Shown piece by piece: positions 43,287-52,267 of a stretch of DNA of 64,000 bases (position 1 is the stretch's first letter; each line of letters opens with the position of its first letter). Source of the stretch: Actinoplanes subtropicus (GTDB lineage: Bacteria; Actinomycetota; Actinomycetes; Mycobacteriales; Micromonosporaceae); the NCBI RefSeq assembly GCF_000721705.1, contig NZ_JOJL01000016.1, positions 1 to 64,000 on the forward strand, in the 5' to 3' direction. A program made the position numbers and the translations under genes. The notes below the pieces were generated by a model. That model did not search any database. It was not told the DNA's origin and saw only the letters and a program-made list of their open reading frames with translations.

Positions 43287-44609
43287 ATGACGGATATCGA
43301 GCAGCGGCGCATCCTGCACACCGAGATCCCCGGGCCGCTCTCCCGGGAGCGGCACGCCCGGCGGCAGCGGGAGGTGCCGTCCGGCTTCGGCGTCACGCTG
43401 CCGATCTTCGTCGAGCGGGCCGGCGGCGGCATCGTCGTCGACGTCGACGGCAACCACCTGGTCGACCTGGGCTGCGGGATCGCGGTGACCAGCGTGGGCG
43501 CGTCCGACCCGGGGGTGGTCGAGCGGGTCCGCGAGCAGGCCGGGAGGTTCACCCATACGTGCTTCATGGTCACCGAGTACGACGGGTTCGTCGAGGTGGC
43601 GGCGGCCCTCAACCGGCTCACCCCCGGCGACCACGAGAAGCGGACGGCGCTGTTCACCACGGGGGCCGAGGCGGTGGAGAACGCCGTCAAGATCTCCCGG
43701 GCGTACACCGGGCGGCCCGCGGTGGTGGTCTTCGATCACGCCTACCACGGGCGTACGTCGCTGACCATGGCGATGACCGCGAAGCAGATGCCGTACAAGC
43801 ACTCGTTCGGCCCGTTCTCGCCGGAGATCTACCGGGTGCCGACCGCCGACCCGTTCCGCGGCGCGCCCGCCGAGGAGGCGTACGCCCGGTTCGCGGACGT
43901 GCTGCGGACCCAGATCGGGGTGGACCGGGTCGCCGCCGTGGTGGCCGAGCCGATCGCCGGCGAGGGCGGTTTCGTCGTGCCGGCCGAGGGCTTCCTGCCG
44001 CGGGTGGCCGAGTTCTGCCGGGCGAACGGGATCGTCTTCGTGGCCGACGAGGTGCAGACCGGGCTGGCCCGGACCGGCAGGATGTTCGCGGTCGAGCACG
44101 AGGGCATCGTCCCCGACCTGGTCTGCACGGCGAAGGCGCTCGGCGGCGGGCTGCCGCTCTCCGCGGTGACCGGCCGCGCCGAGATCATGGACTCCGTGCA
44201 CGTGGGCGGGCTGGGCGGCACGTACGCCGGAAACCCGATCGCCTGCGCGGCCGCGCTCGGCGCGCTGGAGTCGATCGAGCGGCAGGACCTGGCCGGCCGG
44301 GCCGCCGAGATCGGCGCGCGGGTGCTACCGAGGCTGCGCGAGCTCGCCGGATCGGTCCCGGCGGTCGGCGACGTCCGCGGCCGGGGCGCGATGCTGGCCC
44401 TGGAGTTCGTGGAGCCCGGCGGCAAGACACCGTCGCCGACCACGGCCGCGGCGGTGGCCAAGTACTGCCACGAGCGCGGCGTGCTGGTGCTGACCTGCGG
44501 CACCTACTCGAACGTGGTCCGGCTGCTGCCGCCGCTGGTGATCGACTTCGAGCTGCTCGACGACGCGGTCGACGTGCTGGCCGAGGCCGTCCGCAAGGTG
44601 GCGGGCTGA
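43287..44609 (+). CDS. gabT: 4-aminobutyrate aminotransferase
   Basis: 440 residues, the expected length. The class III aminotransferase features are complete: TTGAEAVENAVKISR for the phosphate loop, FDHAYHGRTSLTMAMT, Asp254 in FVADEVQTGLARTG, the PLP lysine Lys283 in TAKALGGGLPLSAVTG, and GGTYAGNPIACAAALG. It moves the amino group of GABA to 2-oxoglutarate, giving succinate semialdehyde. No succinate-semialdehyde dehydrogenase is next to it; downstream is a decayed kinase on the opposite strand. Control by the divergent PucR protein is likely. Beta-alanine or other omega-amino acids are possible substrates. Confidence 0.9.
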   Translation: MTDIEQRRILHTEIPGPLSRERHARRQREVPSGFGVTLPIFVERAGGGIVVDVDGNHLVDLGCGIAVTSVGASDPGVVERVREQAGRFTHTCFMVTEYDGFVEVAAALNRLTPGDHEKRTALFTTGAEAVENAVKISRAYTGRPAVVVFDHAYHGRTSLTMAMTAKQMPYKHSFGPFSPEIYRVPTADPFRGAPAEEAYARFADVLRTQIGVDRVAAVVAEPIAGEGGFVVPAEGFLPRVAEFCRANGIVFVADEVQTGLARTGRMFAVEHEGIVPDLVCTAKALGGGLPLSAVTGRAEIMDSVHVGGLGGTYAGNPIACAAALGALESIERQDLAGRAAEIGARVLPRLRELAGSVPAVGDVRGRGAMLALEFVEPGGKTPSPTTAAAVAKYCHERGVLVLTCGTYSNVVRLLPPLVIDFELLDDAVDVLAEAVRKVAG

Positions 44610-44619
44610 GCCCGTACGA

Positions 44620-45085
44620 CCGGGGTGTCGCCGAAGGTGACCTCGACGTGCAGGCCGCCGGCCGGGCCGGGGCGTGCCTCGACAGTCGCGTCGTGGGCGG
44701 CGGCGATGGCTCGCACGATGGACAGGCCGAGGCCGTGGTGCCCGGCCCGGCCCCGCCGTGCGGTCCAGCCGCTGGAACGGCTCGAACAGGTCGTCGACCC
44801 GGTCGGGCGGGATCGGCTCGCCGGTGTTGGCGACGGTGAGTACGGCTCGGCCGTCGCGCACGCCGGTGGTCACCGTCACCGAGCCGTTCGGCACGTTGTA
44901 CGCCAGCGCGTTGTCCACCAGGTTGGCCACCAACCGCTCGACCAGGGCCGGATCGCCGCTGGTCCACGCCGTTTCGATGCTTGCCGCCAGGCGTACGCCC
45001 GCAAGCGGAGCGCCCACCCGGTAAGCCGCCACCGTCCGGCCGGCGATCTCGGAGAGATCGACGTGTTCGTGCCGGGCCAGGCCGC
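44620..45085 (-). pseudogene. Sensor histidine kinase, C-terminal ATPase fragment
   Basis: The reverse strand reads HVDLSEIAGRTVAAYR, then the N box (ALVERLVANLVDNALAYNVP), the G1 box (AVLTVANTGEPIPPDRVDDL, FEPFQRLDRT), and after a one-base shift in a G run near 44753 the G2 box (GHHGLGLSIVRAIAAAHDAT) and VEARPGPAGGLHVEVTF. The sensor, the phospho-accepting His domain and the response regulator are all missing, and no proper stop is found before gabT. It probably once controlled the neighbouring MacAB-like exporter, also broken. Confidence 0.85.
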
Positions 45086-45087
45086 GC

Positions 45088-45675
45088 TTGCTGCCGCGCC
45101 TGTCTGATTTATCGGATAAATCGTCGTTGAGCCTCGCCGATGCGGTCGTCCTCCCCGGGCCGGTCCGGATCTCCACCCGCACCGCGCAACTCGGCGGCCG
45201 GGCCGCGCCCGGCAGCCCGTTCGGGACCGCCGAGACCACCCGCCGAGAGGTCGTAGTGCAGCTCAACGCGTCACAGCAGGCCCAGGTCAAGGTCGGCAAC
45301 AAGGCGCAGATCACGCTGCCGGACAACCGGGTCACCGGCGGCCGGATCAGCCGGATCGGCACGGTCGCCACCCAGGGCAAGGACGGCAGCGCGACCGTCC
45401 CGGTCTACCTGAGCCTGGACAAGCCGGCGGACGCCGGGACGCTCGGCGCCGCGCCGGTCCGGGTGCAGATCACCACGGCCGGGGTGAAGAACGCGCTGAT
45501 CGTGCCGGTGACCTCGCTGATCGGGGCGGGCGCCGGATACGCGGTCGAGCGGGTCGGGGCCGGCGGGCGGGAGACCGTGCCGGTAAAGCTCGGCCTCTTC
45601 GACGACGCGGCCGGGATGGTGCAGGTGACCGGCGATCTCCGGGCCGGCGACCGAGTGGTAGTGCCGTCGACATGA
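45088..45675 (+). pseudogene. Efflux adaptor (MacA/HlyD-like), C-terminal part only
   Basis: About 180 codons match the distal half of membrane fusion proteins: TRREVVVQLNASQQAQVKVG, NKAQITLPDNRVTGGRISRI, GTVATQGKDGSATVPVYLSL, ALIVPVTSLIGAG and a final GDRVVVPST. The signal, peptidoglycan-binding, hairpin and lipoyl domains are absent. The frame begins beside a 17-bp palindrome and a kinase fragment facing the other way. It overlaps the start of the ABC fragment by four bases, the remnant of an old macAB operon. Confidence 0.8.
45106..45122. repeat. Perfect AT-rich 17-bp palindrome at a gene-fragment junction
   Basis: GATTTATC, a central G, then GATAAATC. It is conspicuously AT-rich inside GC-rich DNA and sits exactly where a kinase lacking its front meets an adaptor lacking its front. 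It may be an old operator, a recombination point, or the scar of an excised element. Confidence 0.7.
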
Positions 45676-46664
45676 CCGAACCCGTTCTCGAGCTGGCCGA
45701 GGTGACCAAGGCGTACGGCGACGTGACCGTGCTGCACGGCATCGACCTGCGCGGCCATCGACGACGCGAAGGTCTACCGCAGCCCGCTGATCCCGGCGAT
45801 CAGCACCAACGCGCTGACCGTACGGGCCGCGAGCCTCAACCTTCCGGCGGTGCGGCGACCGGCATCGCCCAGGGCCGCTGGCTCAACGAGGCGACCGCCA
45901 CCCAGCCGGTGGCGGTGCTCGGCGCGGTCGCGGCGCAGCGGCTCGGCTTCGACCGGGTCACCCCCGGCCGGCGGGTCTGGCTCGGCGGCCAGTGGTTCTA
46001 CGTGGCCGGTATTCTGCAGCCCGCGCTGCTCGCCACCGAGCTGGACAGCAGTGTCCTGATCGGATACCCGGCGGCCGAGCACTACCTGGACTACGTCGAG
46101 ATCGAGCACGGCCGGGCGGTCGCCGGGCCGCCGAGCAAGCTGTACGTGCGGGCCGACACCGACCGGGTCGCGCAGGTGCAGGCGGTGCTGGCCCAGACGG
46201 CGAACCCGGAGTCGCCGAGCGAGGTCGACATCAGCCAGCCGTCCGACGCGCTGACCGCCCGGGCCGCGGCCGAGGGCGCGTTCGACAGCCTGTTCCTCGG
46301 GCTCGGCGTGGTGGCGCTGATCGTCGGCGCGGTCGGCGTCGCCAACATCATGATCATCTCGGTACTGGAGCGGCGCTCGGAGATCGGCCTGCGGCGGGCG
46401 CTGGGCGCGACCCGCCGGCAGGTCCGCGGGCAGTTCCTGGCCGAGGCGGTGCTGCTCACCGTGCTCGGCGGCGCGGCCGGGGTGGCCGCCGGGATCGTCG
46501 CCACCGTGGTCTACGCCCGCGGCAAGGGCTGGCAGGTGGTGGTGCCGGTGGAGGCGTGGGCCGGCGGGATCGCGGCCGCCGTCGTGATCGGTGCGATCGC
46601 CGGGCTGGTGCCGGCGCTGCGGGCCGCGCGGCTCTCGCCGACCGAGGCGTTGCGCACGGTTTGA
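45672..46664 (+). pseudogene. MacB-like ABC transporter with ATPase domain deleted
   Basis: It begins as a normal ATPase (MTEPVLELAEVTKAYGDVTV, LHGIDLR) but after about 27 codons jumps into a MacB permease. In the correct frame that permease reads AIDDAKVYRSPLIPAISTNA and LTVRAASLNLPA; the displayed frame is wrong there and is restored near 45855 (GIAQGRWLNEATATQPVAVL). From there on the periplasmic core and the FtsX-type C-terminal helices (ANIMIISVLERRSEIGLRRA, LGATRRQVRGQFLAEAVLL) are intact to PTEALRTV. Walker A, Walker B and the first membrane helix are lost, so it cannot be a working transporter. Confidence 0.85.
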
Positions 46665-46685
46665 GGTCCGCTCGGTGGACGACGC

Positions 46686-47819
46686 TCAGTAGACGCTGCC
46701 GGTCGCGTACGCGCGGCCGACCAGCGTCGTCCACCGGTACACCGCGTCCTCGTTCGGGGCGAGCGGGCCCGGCCGGAAGTGCGGGGAGCCGGCCCCGCGC
46801 TGGACCGACTCGCACGCCGCCCAGTCCTGCCGGTTGGTGAGGTCCCAGAAGTCCACCGCGTACGCCGGATCGGTGATCTCCTCGGGGAAGTACCACCGGC
46901 ACTCGACCTCGGTCACGCCCGGCGACACCGGCCACAATCGGTGCGTCATCACGTAGTCGGGGTGGGCGGAGACCAGCAGGTTCGGGAAGAGCGCGACGTA
47001 GCGGACGGTACCTGGCGGGGCGCCGTCGATGAACACCCCGGCGCCGCGCCCGTCGACCGACATCGTCTCCGCGTGCTCCCGCAGGTCCATCGAGCCGCCC
47101 ACCCACGCGCCCGGCAGATCCCAGTTGTTGCCCGAGTTCGGCGGGGAGACCCGGCACAGCTCGGGATGGATCTGCGGGCAGTGGTAGCACTCCTGGTAGT
47201 TCTCGACGATCACCTTCCAGTTGGCGGCCACCCGGTAGTCGTGCGCCGCGCGCAGCCGCAGTTCGGCCGGCCGGTACGGGCGCAGCAGCCCGTCCAGCTC
47301 GCCCAGATGCTCGGCGAACGGCGGCGCCTCGCCGGTCGCGTTGACGAACAGCCAGCCCTCCCACACCACCGCGGGCAGCTCGACCAGCCCGTGCGCGCCC
47401 GGGTCGAAGTCGCTCACCTCGCGCATCGCGGTGGCGGTGCTGAGCGTCCCGTCGAGGCGGTAGGCCCAGCCGTGGTACGGGCACACCACGGCGATCCGGT
47501 CGGCCGCCCCGCCCTCCGGCAGCAGTTCGTGCCCGCGATGCCGGCACACGTTGGCGAACGCCCGGACGGCGCTCTCGTGGAAGGTGAGCAGCACGCCGAT
47601 GCCGCCCACCGAGAAGGCGCGCTGGCTCTGCTCGCGCCGGACCTCGTCGGCGCGGCCCAGGCAGGTCCAGGCGCCGGCGAACAGGTGGCGGAGCTCCCAG
47701 TCGAGAACTTTCTGGTCGGTGTAGGCGGCGGCGGGCAGCGTGCGGGACCGCCCGAACGGCCGCAACACGGCATCGAGAGAGTCGGCGTCGATCGGCGCGG
47801 CGGGGGTGTGCTGGGTCAT
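46686..47819 (-). CDS. Rieske non-heme iron oxygenase, alpha subunit (GbcA/choline-monooxygenase-like)
   Basis: 377 residues. The Rieske ligands are Cys92 and His94 in VCRHRGHELL and Cys113 and His116 in VVCPYHGWAY. The catalytic iron ligands are His213 and His218 in NYQECYHCPQIHPEL plus an Asp in FWDLTNRQDW near the C terminus. Sequence order and length match the glycine-betaine/choline/carnitine monooxygenase group rather than aromatic dioxygenases, where a beta subunit would be expected. It needs a separate ferredoxin reductase, not found here. Substrate is inferred only. It converges with the dead ABC gene and ends 21 bp from it. Confidence 0.88.
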   Translation of the reverse strand: MTQHTPAAPIDADSLDAVLRPFGRSRTLPAAAYTDQKVLDWELRHLFAGAWTCLGRADEVRREQSQRAFSVGGIGVLLTFHESAVRAFANVCRHRGHELLPEGGAADRIAVVCPYHGWAYRLDGTLSTATAMREVSDFDPGAHGLVELPAVVWEGWLFVNATGEAPPFAEHLGELDGLLRPYRPAELRLRAAHDYRVAANWKVIVENYQECYHCPQIHPELCRVSPPNSGNNWDLPGAWVGGSMDLREHAETMSVDGRGAGVFIDGAPPGTVRYVALFPNLLVSAHPDYVMTHRLWPVSPGVTEVECRWYFPEEITDPAYAVDFWDLTNRQDWAACESVQRGAGSPHFRPGPLAPNEDAVYRWTTLVGRAYATGSVY

Positions 47820-48001
47820 GGGGCCAGTATCTCCAGCCCGTCGTTTCTTTAAAGCCCGCTGTTCATGCGCTGTGCGTCGGCTGTGTACGCAAAGCCGCCA
47901 CGTTATAGGGCGCGCGATCCAAACGATCTTTTCCTCGAGGAGCGACCGGCCCCGTGGCTGCTGCGCGTTTTCGGATGCTCCGACACCGCTTGGACGGGTC
48001 G

Positions 48002-48301
48002 ATGTCCTGGCGACTCCTCGCCACCAACAACCGTGACCTGGCCAGGGCCCCGATCGCCTATGCCGACCCCGATTCCTGCCGTACGGCGGTCCGCTGGCTC
48101 CAGCTCAACGTCGCCGACCTGCGGATCACCATCGTGCGCGCCGGCCCGTCCTCCTGGTCCTGGCGCATCCTGGCCGGCGACGTGGTGGTGGCGCTGTCGA
48201 GCCGCGACTATCAGCGCCGCATCCAGGCCGATCAGGCTGCAACGATAGCCCTCGATCTGATCCCGGCCGCCGAACTCGTCGACCTCGATCCCCGCCGGTG
48301 A
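48002..48301 (+). CDS. Small conserved-looking soluble protein
   Basis: 99 residues from the ATG at 48002; an in-frame GTG at 47954 would add sixteen. SWSWRILAGDVVVALSSRDY with flanking charged residues recalls the WxWRLxxxNGxVIAxSxxxY pattern of YegP-like DUF1508 modules, one repeat only. RWLQLNVADLRITIVRAGP precedes it. It lies before the pst run, with 146 bp between, in the same direction. Function unknown. Confidence 0.5.
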   Translation: MSWRLLATNNRDLARAPIAYADPDSCRTAVRWLQLNVADLRITIVRAGPSSWSWRILAGDVVVALSSRDYQRRIQADQAATIALDLIPAAELVDLDPRR

Positions 48302-48358
48302 GCGTTGCGGGCCGTCTCGCCCGTTACGGCGCCAAACCATGGGCGGCATTCGTCCGTC

Positions 48359-48437
48359 GTTCACATAACCCCGGCCTTACGTAAAGCCAACATCGTTTCG
48401 CTGAGCGCGCACGGTGTTACTTAAGAGTCACGTAAGG
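48359..48437 (+). promoter_or_regulatory. Candidate phosphate-control region before pstC
   Basis: GTTCACATAAC at 48359-48369 starts with the GTTCAC of actinobacterial PHO boxes, though a second 11-bp unit right after it is poor. Closer to pstC, GTTACTTAAGA (48416-48426) and GTCACGTAAGG (48427-48437) form an 11-bp direct repeat (8 of 11), and CCTTACGTAAA (48376-48386) is its approximate inverse. PhoP binds 11-bp direct repeats. No clear -10/-35 pair was assigned. The AAGG of the last unit also serves near the ribosome site of pstC. Confidence 0.4.
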
Positions 48438-48447
48438 CGGGACAGGT

Positions 48448-49437
48448 ATGACGAGCGCGCCGCTCGAGCAGCGACGCCGGCTCCGGCCGTCCGGCGGGCA
48501 GGATCGGGTGTTCCGCATCATCCTGCGCTGTGCCGGCGCGGCCGTGCTGGTGCTGATGGTGCTGGTCGGCGCCTTCCTGTTCAGCAAGGCGATCGGGGCG
48601 CTGCGGATCGCCGGCTGGTCGTTCCTGACCACCGAGGAGTGGGAGCCCGACTCCCACCATTTCGGCATCGCCGCCGTGCTCACCGGCACGATCCTGATCG
48701 CCGGCGTGGCGATCAGCATCGCCGTCCCGCTGGCCACCGGCATGGCCCTGTACGTCTCCGAGTACGCCCCGGCCCGCGTGCGCCGGCTGCTGATCAACAT
48801 GGTCGACCTGATGGCGGCCGTCCCGAGCGTCGTCTACGGACTGTGGGGCTTCGCCTTCCTGCAGGGCAACGTGATCGGCCTGGCCCGCTGGCTGTCCACC
48901 TACTTCGCCTGGTTCCCGCTGTTCAAGGTGACCGGCTCCGACCCGCGCGACCCGCTGGCCACCGAGACGGTCTACACCTCATCGACGTTCATCGCCGGCA
49001 TGGTGGTGGCGCTGATGGTGACCCCGGTGATCTGCTCGATCATGCGGGAGGCGTTCTCCCAGGCCCCGATCGGCGAGCGGGAGGGTGCGTACGCGCTGGG
49101 CGCCACCCGCTGGGGCATGATCCGCTCGGTGGTCATCCCGTTCGGCCGGGGCGGCATGATCGGCGGCACGATGCTCGGCCTGGGCCGGGCGCTCGGCGAG
49201 ACCATCGCGGTCTACCTGATCATCTCGCCGGTCTTCGTGATCCAGCCGCACGTGCTGCAGAACGGCGCCAACTCGGTCTCCGCGCTGATCGCCCTGCGGT
49301 ACGGCGAGTCCGGCCCGGTCGCCCTCTCCGCGCTGATGGCCGCCGGCGTCGCGCTGTTCGTCCTCACCCTGATCGTGAACTTCGCGGCCGGCTCGATCGT
49401 GGCCCGCAGCCGCTCGGGCGCCGAGAGCGAGGCCTGA
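48448..49437 (+). CDS. pstC: Phosphate ABC transporter permease PstC
   Basis: 329 residues with six membrane helices. The family marks are EEWEPDSHHFGIAAVLTGTI, AVPSVVYGLWGFAFL, and the EAA coupling loop REGAYALGATRWGMIRSVVI before GLGRALGETIAVYLI. PstC and PstA form the membrane channel through which PstS-delivered phosphate enters, driven by PstB. It is first in a run of ten or eleven rightward genes; its TGA overlaps the pstA ATG. The order pstC-pstA-pstS with pstB far downstream is unusual, since pstS usually leads in actinobacteria. Confidence 0.95.
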   Translation: MTSAPLEQRRRLRPSGGQDRVFRIILRCAGAAVLVLMVLVGAFLFSKAIGALRIAGWSFLTTEEWEPDSHHFGIAAVLTGTILIAGVAISIAVPLATGMALYVSEYAPARVRRLLINMVDLMAAVPSVVYGLWGFAFLQGNVIGLARWLSTYFAWFPLFKVTGSDPRDPLATETVYTSSTFIAGMVVALMVTPVICSIMREAFSQAPIGEREGAYALGATRWGMIRSVVIPFGRGGMIGGTMLGLGRALGETIAVYLIISPVFVIQPHVLQNGANSVSALIALRYGESGPVALSALMAAGVALFVLTLIVNFAAGSIVARSRSGAESEA

Positions 49438-50654
49438 TGACCACCGTTCCGCATCTGGTGCCTGGGGTTCAGCCGGAACCGAGCGAGCCGGAGGAGCGCC
49501 GGGTCACCGCGACCGTCTCCGGCGCCGACGTCACGGTCGCGCTGGGCGCCCTGATCGCCGGGATCAGCGCCACCGCGTTGATCTACTACTGGCTGGCCCC
49601 GTTCTCCGGCTTGCTCGGCTTCGTGGTCGTCTCGTTCGTCATGTTCCTGGTCTTCTACGCCGCGCTGGTCTGGCTGGACGCCGACGGCCCGGCGGTCCGC
49701 GACCGGCTGGTCGGCGCGGTCGTGCACGGGCTGGCCGCGCTGCTGCTCCTGGCCCTGGTCTGCGTCGTGAGCTTCACGGTGTGGAAGGGCTACCGGGCGC
49801 TGGTCCACTGGAACTTCTTCACCCAGGACCTGCAACTGGCCGGGCCGCTGCAGCCGCTGACCGTCGGCGGCGCGCTGCACGCGGTGGTCGGCACGCTCGA
49901 GCAGATCGGCCTCGCGCTGGTCATCACGGTGCCGCTGGGCCTGCTCTGCGCGCTGTTCCTCGCCGAGCTGCGCGGCGGCTTCACCCGCTTCGTGCGGACC
50001 GTGGTGGAGGCGATGACCGCGCTGCCGTCCATCGTGGCCGGTCTGTTCATCTACGCCGCCGTGCTGCTGATCCACGACGAGCAGCAGCGTCTCGGCCTGA
50101 ACCTGCACTTCGACAAGTCCGGCCTCGCGGCGTCGCTGGCGATCACCGTGATGATGCTGCCGATCATGATCCGGGCCGCCGACGTGGTGCTGCGCCTGGT
50201 GCCGGGCAACCTCAAGGAGGCGTCGCTCGCGCTGGGCGCCAGCCGCTGGAAGACGGTACGCACGGTGGTGCTGCCGACCGCCCGGCCCGGCCTGGCCACC
50301 GCGATCATCCTGGCCACCGCGCGCGGCGTCGGGGAGACCTCGCCGGTGCTGCTGACCGCCGGGTACACGGCGGCGCTGAACGCCGACCCGTTCCACGGGC
50401 CACAGGTGTCGCTGCCGCTGGCCACCTTCACCCTGATCAAGTCGCCGCAACCGAACGTGGTGGCCCGTGGCTTCGGCACCGCGGCGCTGCTGCTCGCGCT
50501 GGTCCTGATCCTGTTCCTCATCGCCCGGCTGGCCGGCGGTCGCGCCCCGCAGGATCTGTCGCCGCGGCAGCAGCGGGCGCGCGCCCGGCAGTCGGCCCGC
50601 GACGTGTCCCGCTTCGCCCGCCGTATGCGCACCACCAGAAAAGAGGAACAGTGA
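49437..50654 (+). CDS. pstA: Phosphate ABC transporter permease PstA
   Basis: 405 residues, longer than the usual 290-300 because of two or three extra N-terminal helices (VTVALGALIAGISATALIYY, LLGFVVVSFVMFLVFYAALV). The core has the PstA marks: VVGTLEQIGLALVITVPLGL, MTALPSIVAGLFIYAAVLL and the coupling loop EASLALGASRWKTVRTVVLP ahead of ATARGVGETSPVLLTAGYTA. It pairs with PstC. The start overlaps the pstC stop and the stop lies two bases before pstS. Confidence 0.94.
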   Translation: MTTVPHLVPGVQPEPSEPEERRVTATVSGADVTVALGALIAGISATALIYYWLAPFSGLLGFVVVSFVMFLVFYAALVWLDADGPAVRDRLVGAVVHGLAALLLLALVCVVSFTVWKGYRALVHWNFFTQDLQLAGPLQPLTVGGALHAVVGTLEQIGLALVITVPLGLLCALFLAELRGGFTRFVRTVVEAMTALPSIVAGLFIYAAVLLIHDEQQRLGLNLHFDKSGLAASLAITVMMLPIMIRAADVVLRLVPGNLKEASLALGASRWKTVRTVVLPTARPGLATAIILATARGVGETSPVLLTAGYTAALNADPFHGPQVSLPLATFTLIKSPQPNVVARGFGTAALLLALVLILFLIARLAGGRAPQDLSPRQQRARARQSARDVSRFARRMRTTRKEEQ

Positions 50655-50656
50655 CC

Positions 50657-52267
50657 ATGCTCAGGCGCGTGTTCGCGGTGGCGGCAGCCGTGGCGCTCAC
50701 GCTCTTGCTGACCGGCCAACTGCCGGCCGCGGCCGCGGCGTACGTCCCGATCAACGGCGCCGGCTCGACCTGGAGCCAGAATGCGATCCAGCAGTGGGCG
50801 TCCAACGTCCAGCAGTACGGCATGCGCATCGACTACGCCGGCACCGGCTCGACCGACGGCCGGAACCAGTTCGCCAGCGGCCTCACCGACTTCGGGGTCA
50901 GCGAGATCCCGTACGGCAAGGACGACAACGCGGGCTCCGAGGCGAAGCCGAAGTTCCCGTACGCGTACATGCCGATCGTCGCCGGCGGCACCGCGTTCAT
51001 GTACAACCTGACGATCGGCAAGAACCGGGTGACCAACCTCCGGCTCTCCGGCGACACGCTCGTCAAGATCTTCACGAACGTGATCACCAAGTGGAACGAC
51101 CCGGCGATCCTCCAGGACAACCCGGGGCTCGCGCTGCCGGCCCGGCAGATCGTCCCGGTGGTCCGGTCGGACGGCTCCGGCACCACGGCCCAGTTCTCCA
51201 CCTGGATGGCCAGCCAGTACCCGGCGCTGTGGAACGCGTACTGCGCCAAGGCGGGCCGCAAGTCGCCGTGCGGGGTCACCTCGATCTACCCGCTGATCCC
51301 GGGCACGTCGACCACGGCCCAATCGAGCTCGACCGGCGTGGCCGGGTACGTCGCCCAGGACGCCAGCGTCGGCGCGATCACCTATGTCGAATACTCGTAC
51401 GCGCTGAACCTGCACTTCCCGGTCGCGAAGATCCGCAACCACGCCGACTACTACATCGAGCCGACCGCCCAGTCGGTGGCGGTGGGGCTGCTGGCCGCGA
51501 AGATCAACCAGGACAAGTCCTCGCCCGACTACCTCACCCAGGATCTGCGCGGGGTCTACACCAACCCGGACCGGCGCACGTACCCGCTGTCCAGCTACAG
51601 CTACATGATCATTCCGGTGGACAAGGAGAACGACCGGTTCAAGGCGGCCAAGGGCAAGACGCTCGGCGACTTCTCCTACTACTTCCTCTGCGAGGGCCAG
51701 CAACAGGCGGACAGCCTCGGCTACTCGCCACTGCCGATCAACCTGGTGCAGGCCGGTCTCGAGCAGGTGCGCCGGATCCCGGGCGTGGACGCGAAGGCCA
51801 TCGACATCAAGAAGTGCAACAACCCGACGTTCTCCACCGACGGGTCGAACACGCTGGCGAAGAACGCGCCCAATCCGCAGTCCTGTGACCACGTCGGCGC
51901 CACCCAGTGCACCGGCGGCACCGCGGGCGCGAAGGGCGACACCCCGACCACGGGCAACGGTGGCAAGAACAACACCCCCGGGGGTACGAAGACCGGGGCG
52001 AACCCGAGTGCATCGGCGACCGCCGCGGCCGGCACGACACCGGGCGGCGTGCCGAGCGCGGGCGCGGTGATCGACCCCGATACCGGGCAAGTCGTCGGGG
52101 GCGCCGGGGGCGGCGCGGACAGCGTCTCGGCCATCCCGGTCTCGCTCTCCAACCAGCTCGACCCCACGCTCAAGCTCGTCCTGATCATCGTCTCGTGCGC
52201 CCTGCTGCTCGGCCTCACGGTCGGCCCGCCGCTCGCCGCGCGCCTGCTGCGGGGTGGTCGGCGATGA
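50657..52267 (+). CDS. pstS: Phosphate-binding protein PstS, membrane-anchored
   Basis: 536 residues against about 370 for lipoprotein PstS. The signal peptide ends LPAAAAA; there is no lipobox. Phosphate-contact segments are conserved: INGAGSTWSQNAIQQW, GTGSTDGRNQFASGLTDFGV and VVRSDGSGTTAQFSTWMA. Residues about 400-490 are a Gly/Thr/Ala-rich linker, then a membrane helix (LKLVLIIVSCALLLGLTVGP) and a basic end. So it is held by a C-terminal helix rather than a lipid. ATG at 50657 is used because GAGGA lies nine bases upstream. It overlaps the next start (ATGA). Confidence 0.92.
   Translation: MLRRVFAVAAAVALTLLLTGQLPAAAAAYVPINGAGSTWSQNAIQQWASNVQQYGMRIDYAGTGSTDGRNQFASGLTDFGVSEIPYGKDDNAGSEAKPKFPYAYMPIVAGGTAFMYNLTIGKNRVTNLRLSGDTLVKIFTNVITKWNDPAILQDNPGLALPARQIVPVVRSDGSGTTAQFSTWMASQYPALWNAYCAKAGRKSPCGVTSIYPLIPGTSTTAQSSSTGVAGYVAQDASVGAITYVEYSYALNLHFPVAKIRNHADYYIEPTAQSVAVGLLAAKINQDKSSPDYLTQDLRGVYTNPDRRTYPLSSYSYMIIPVDKENDRFKAAKGKTLGDFSYYFLCEGQQQADSLGYSPLPINLVQAGLEQVRRIPGVDAKAIDIKKCNNPTFSTDGSNTLAKNAPNPQSCDHVGATQCTGGTAGAKGDTPTTGNGGKNNTPGGTKTGANPSASATAAAGTTPGGVPSAGAVIDPDTGQVVGGAGGGADSVSAIPVSLSNQLDPTLKLVLIIVSCALLLGLTVGPPLAARLLRGGRR

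Noticed and set aside
48414..50654. A frame joining a pstC shadow to PstA
   Set aside because: The first 340 codons are an out-of-frame reading of pstC. PstA starts at 49437.
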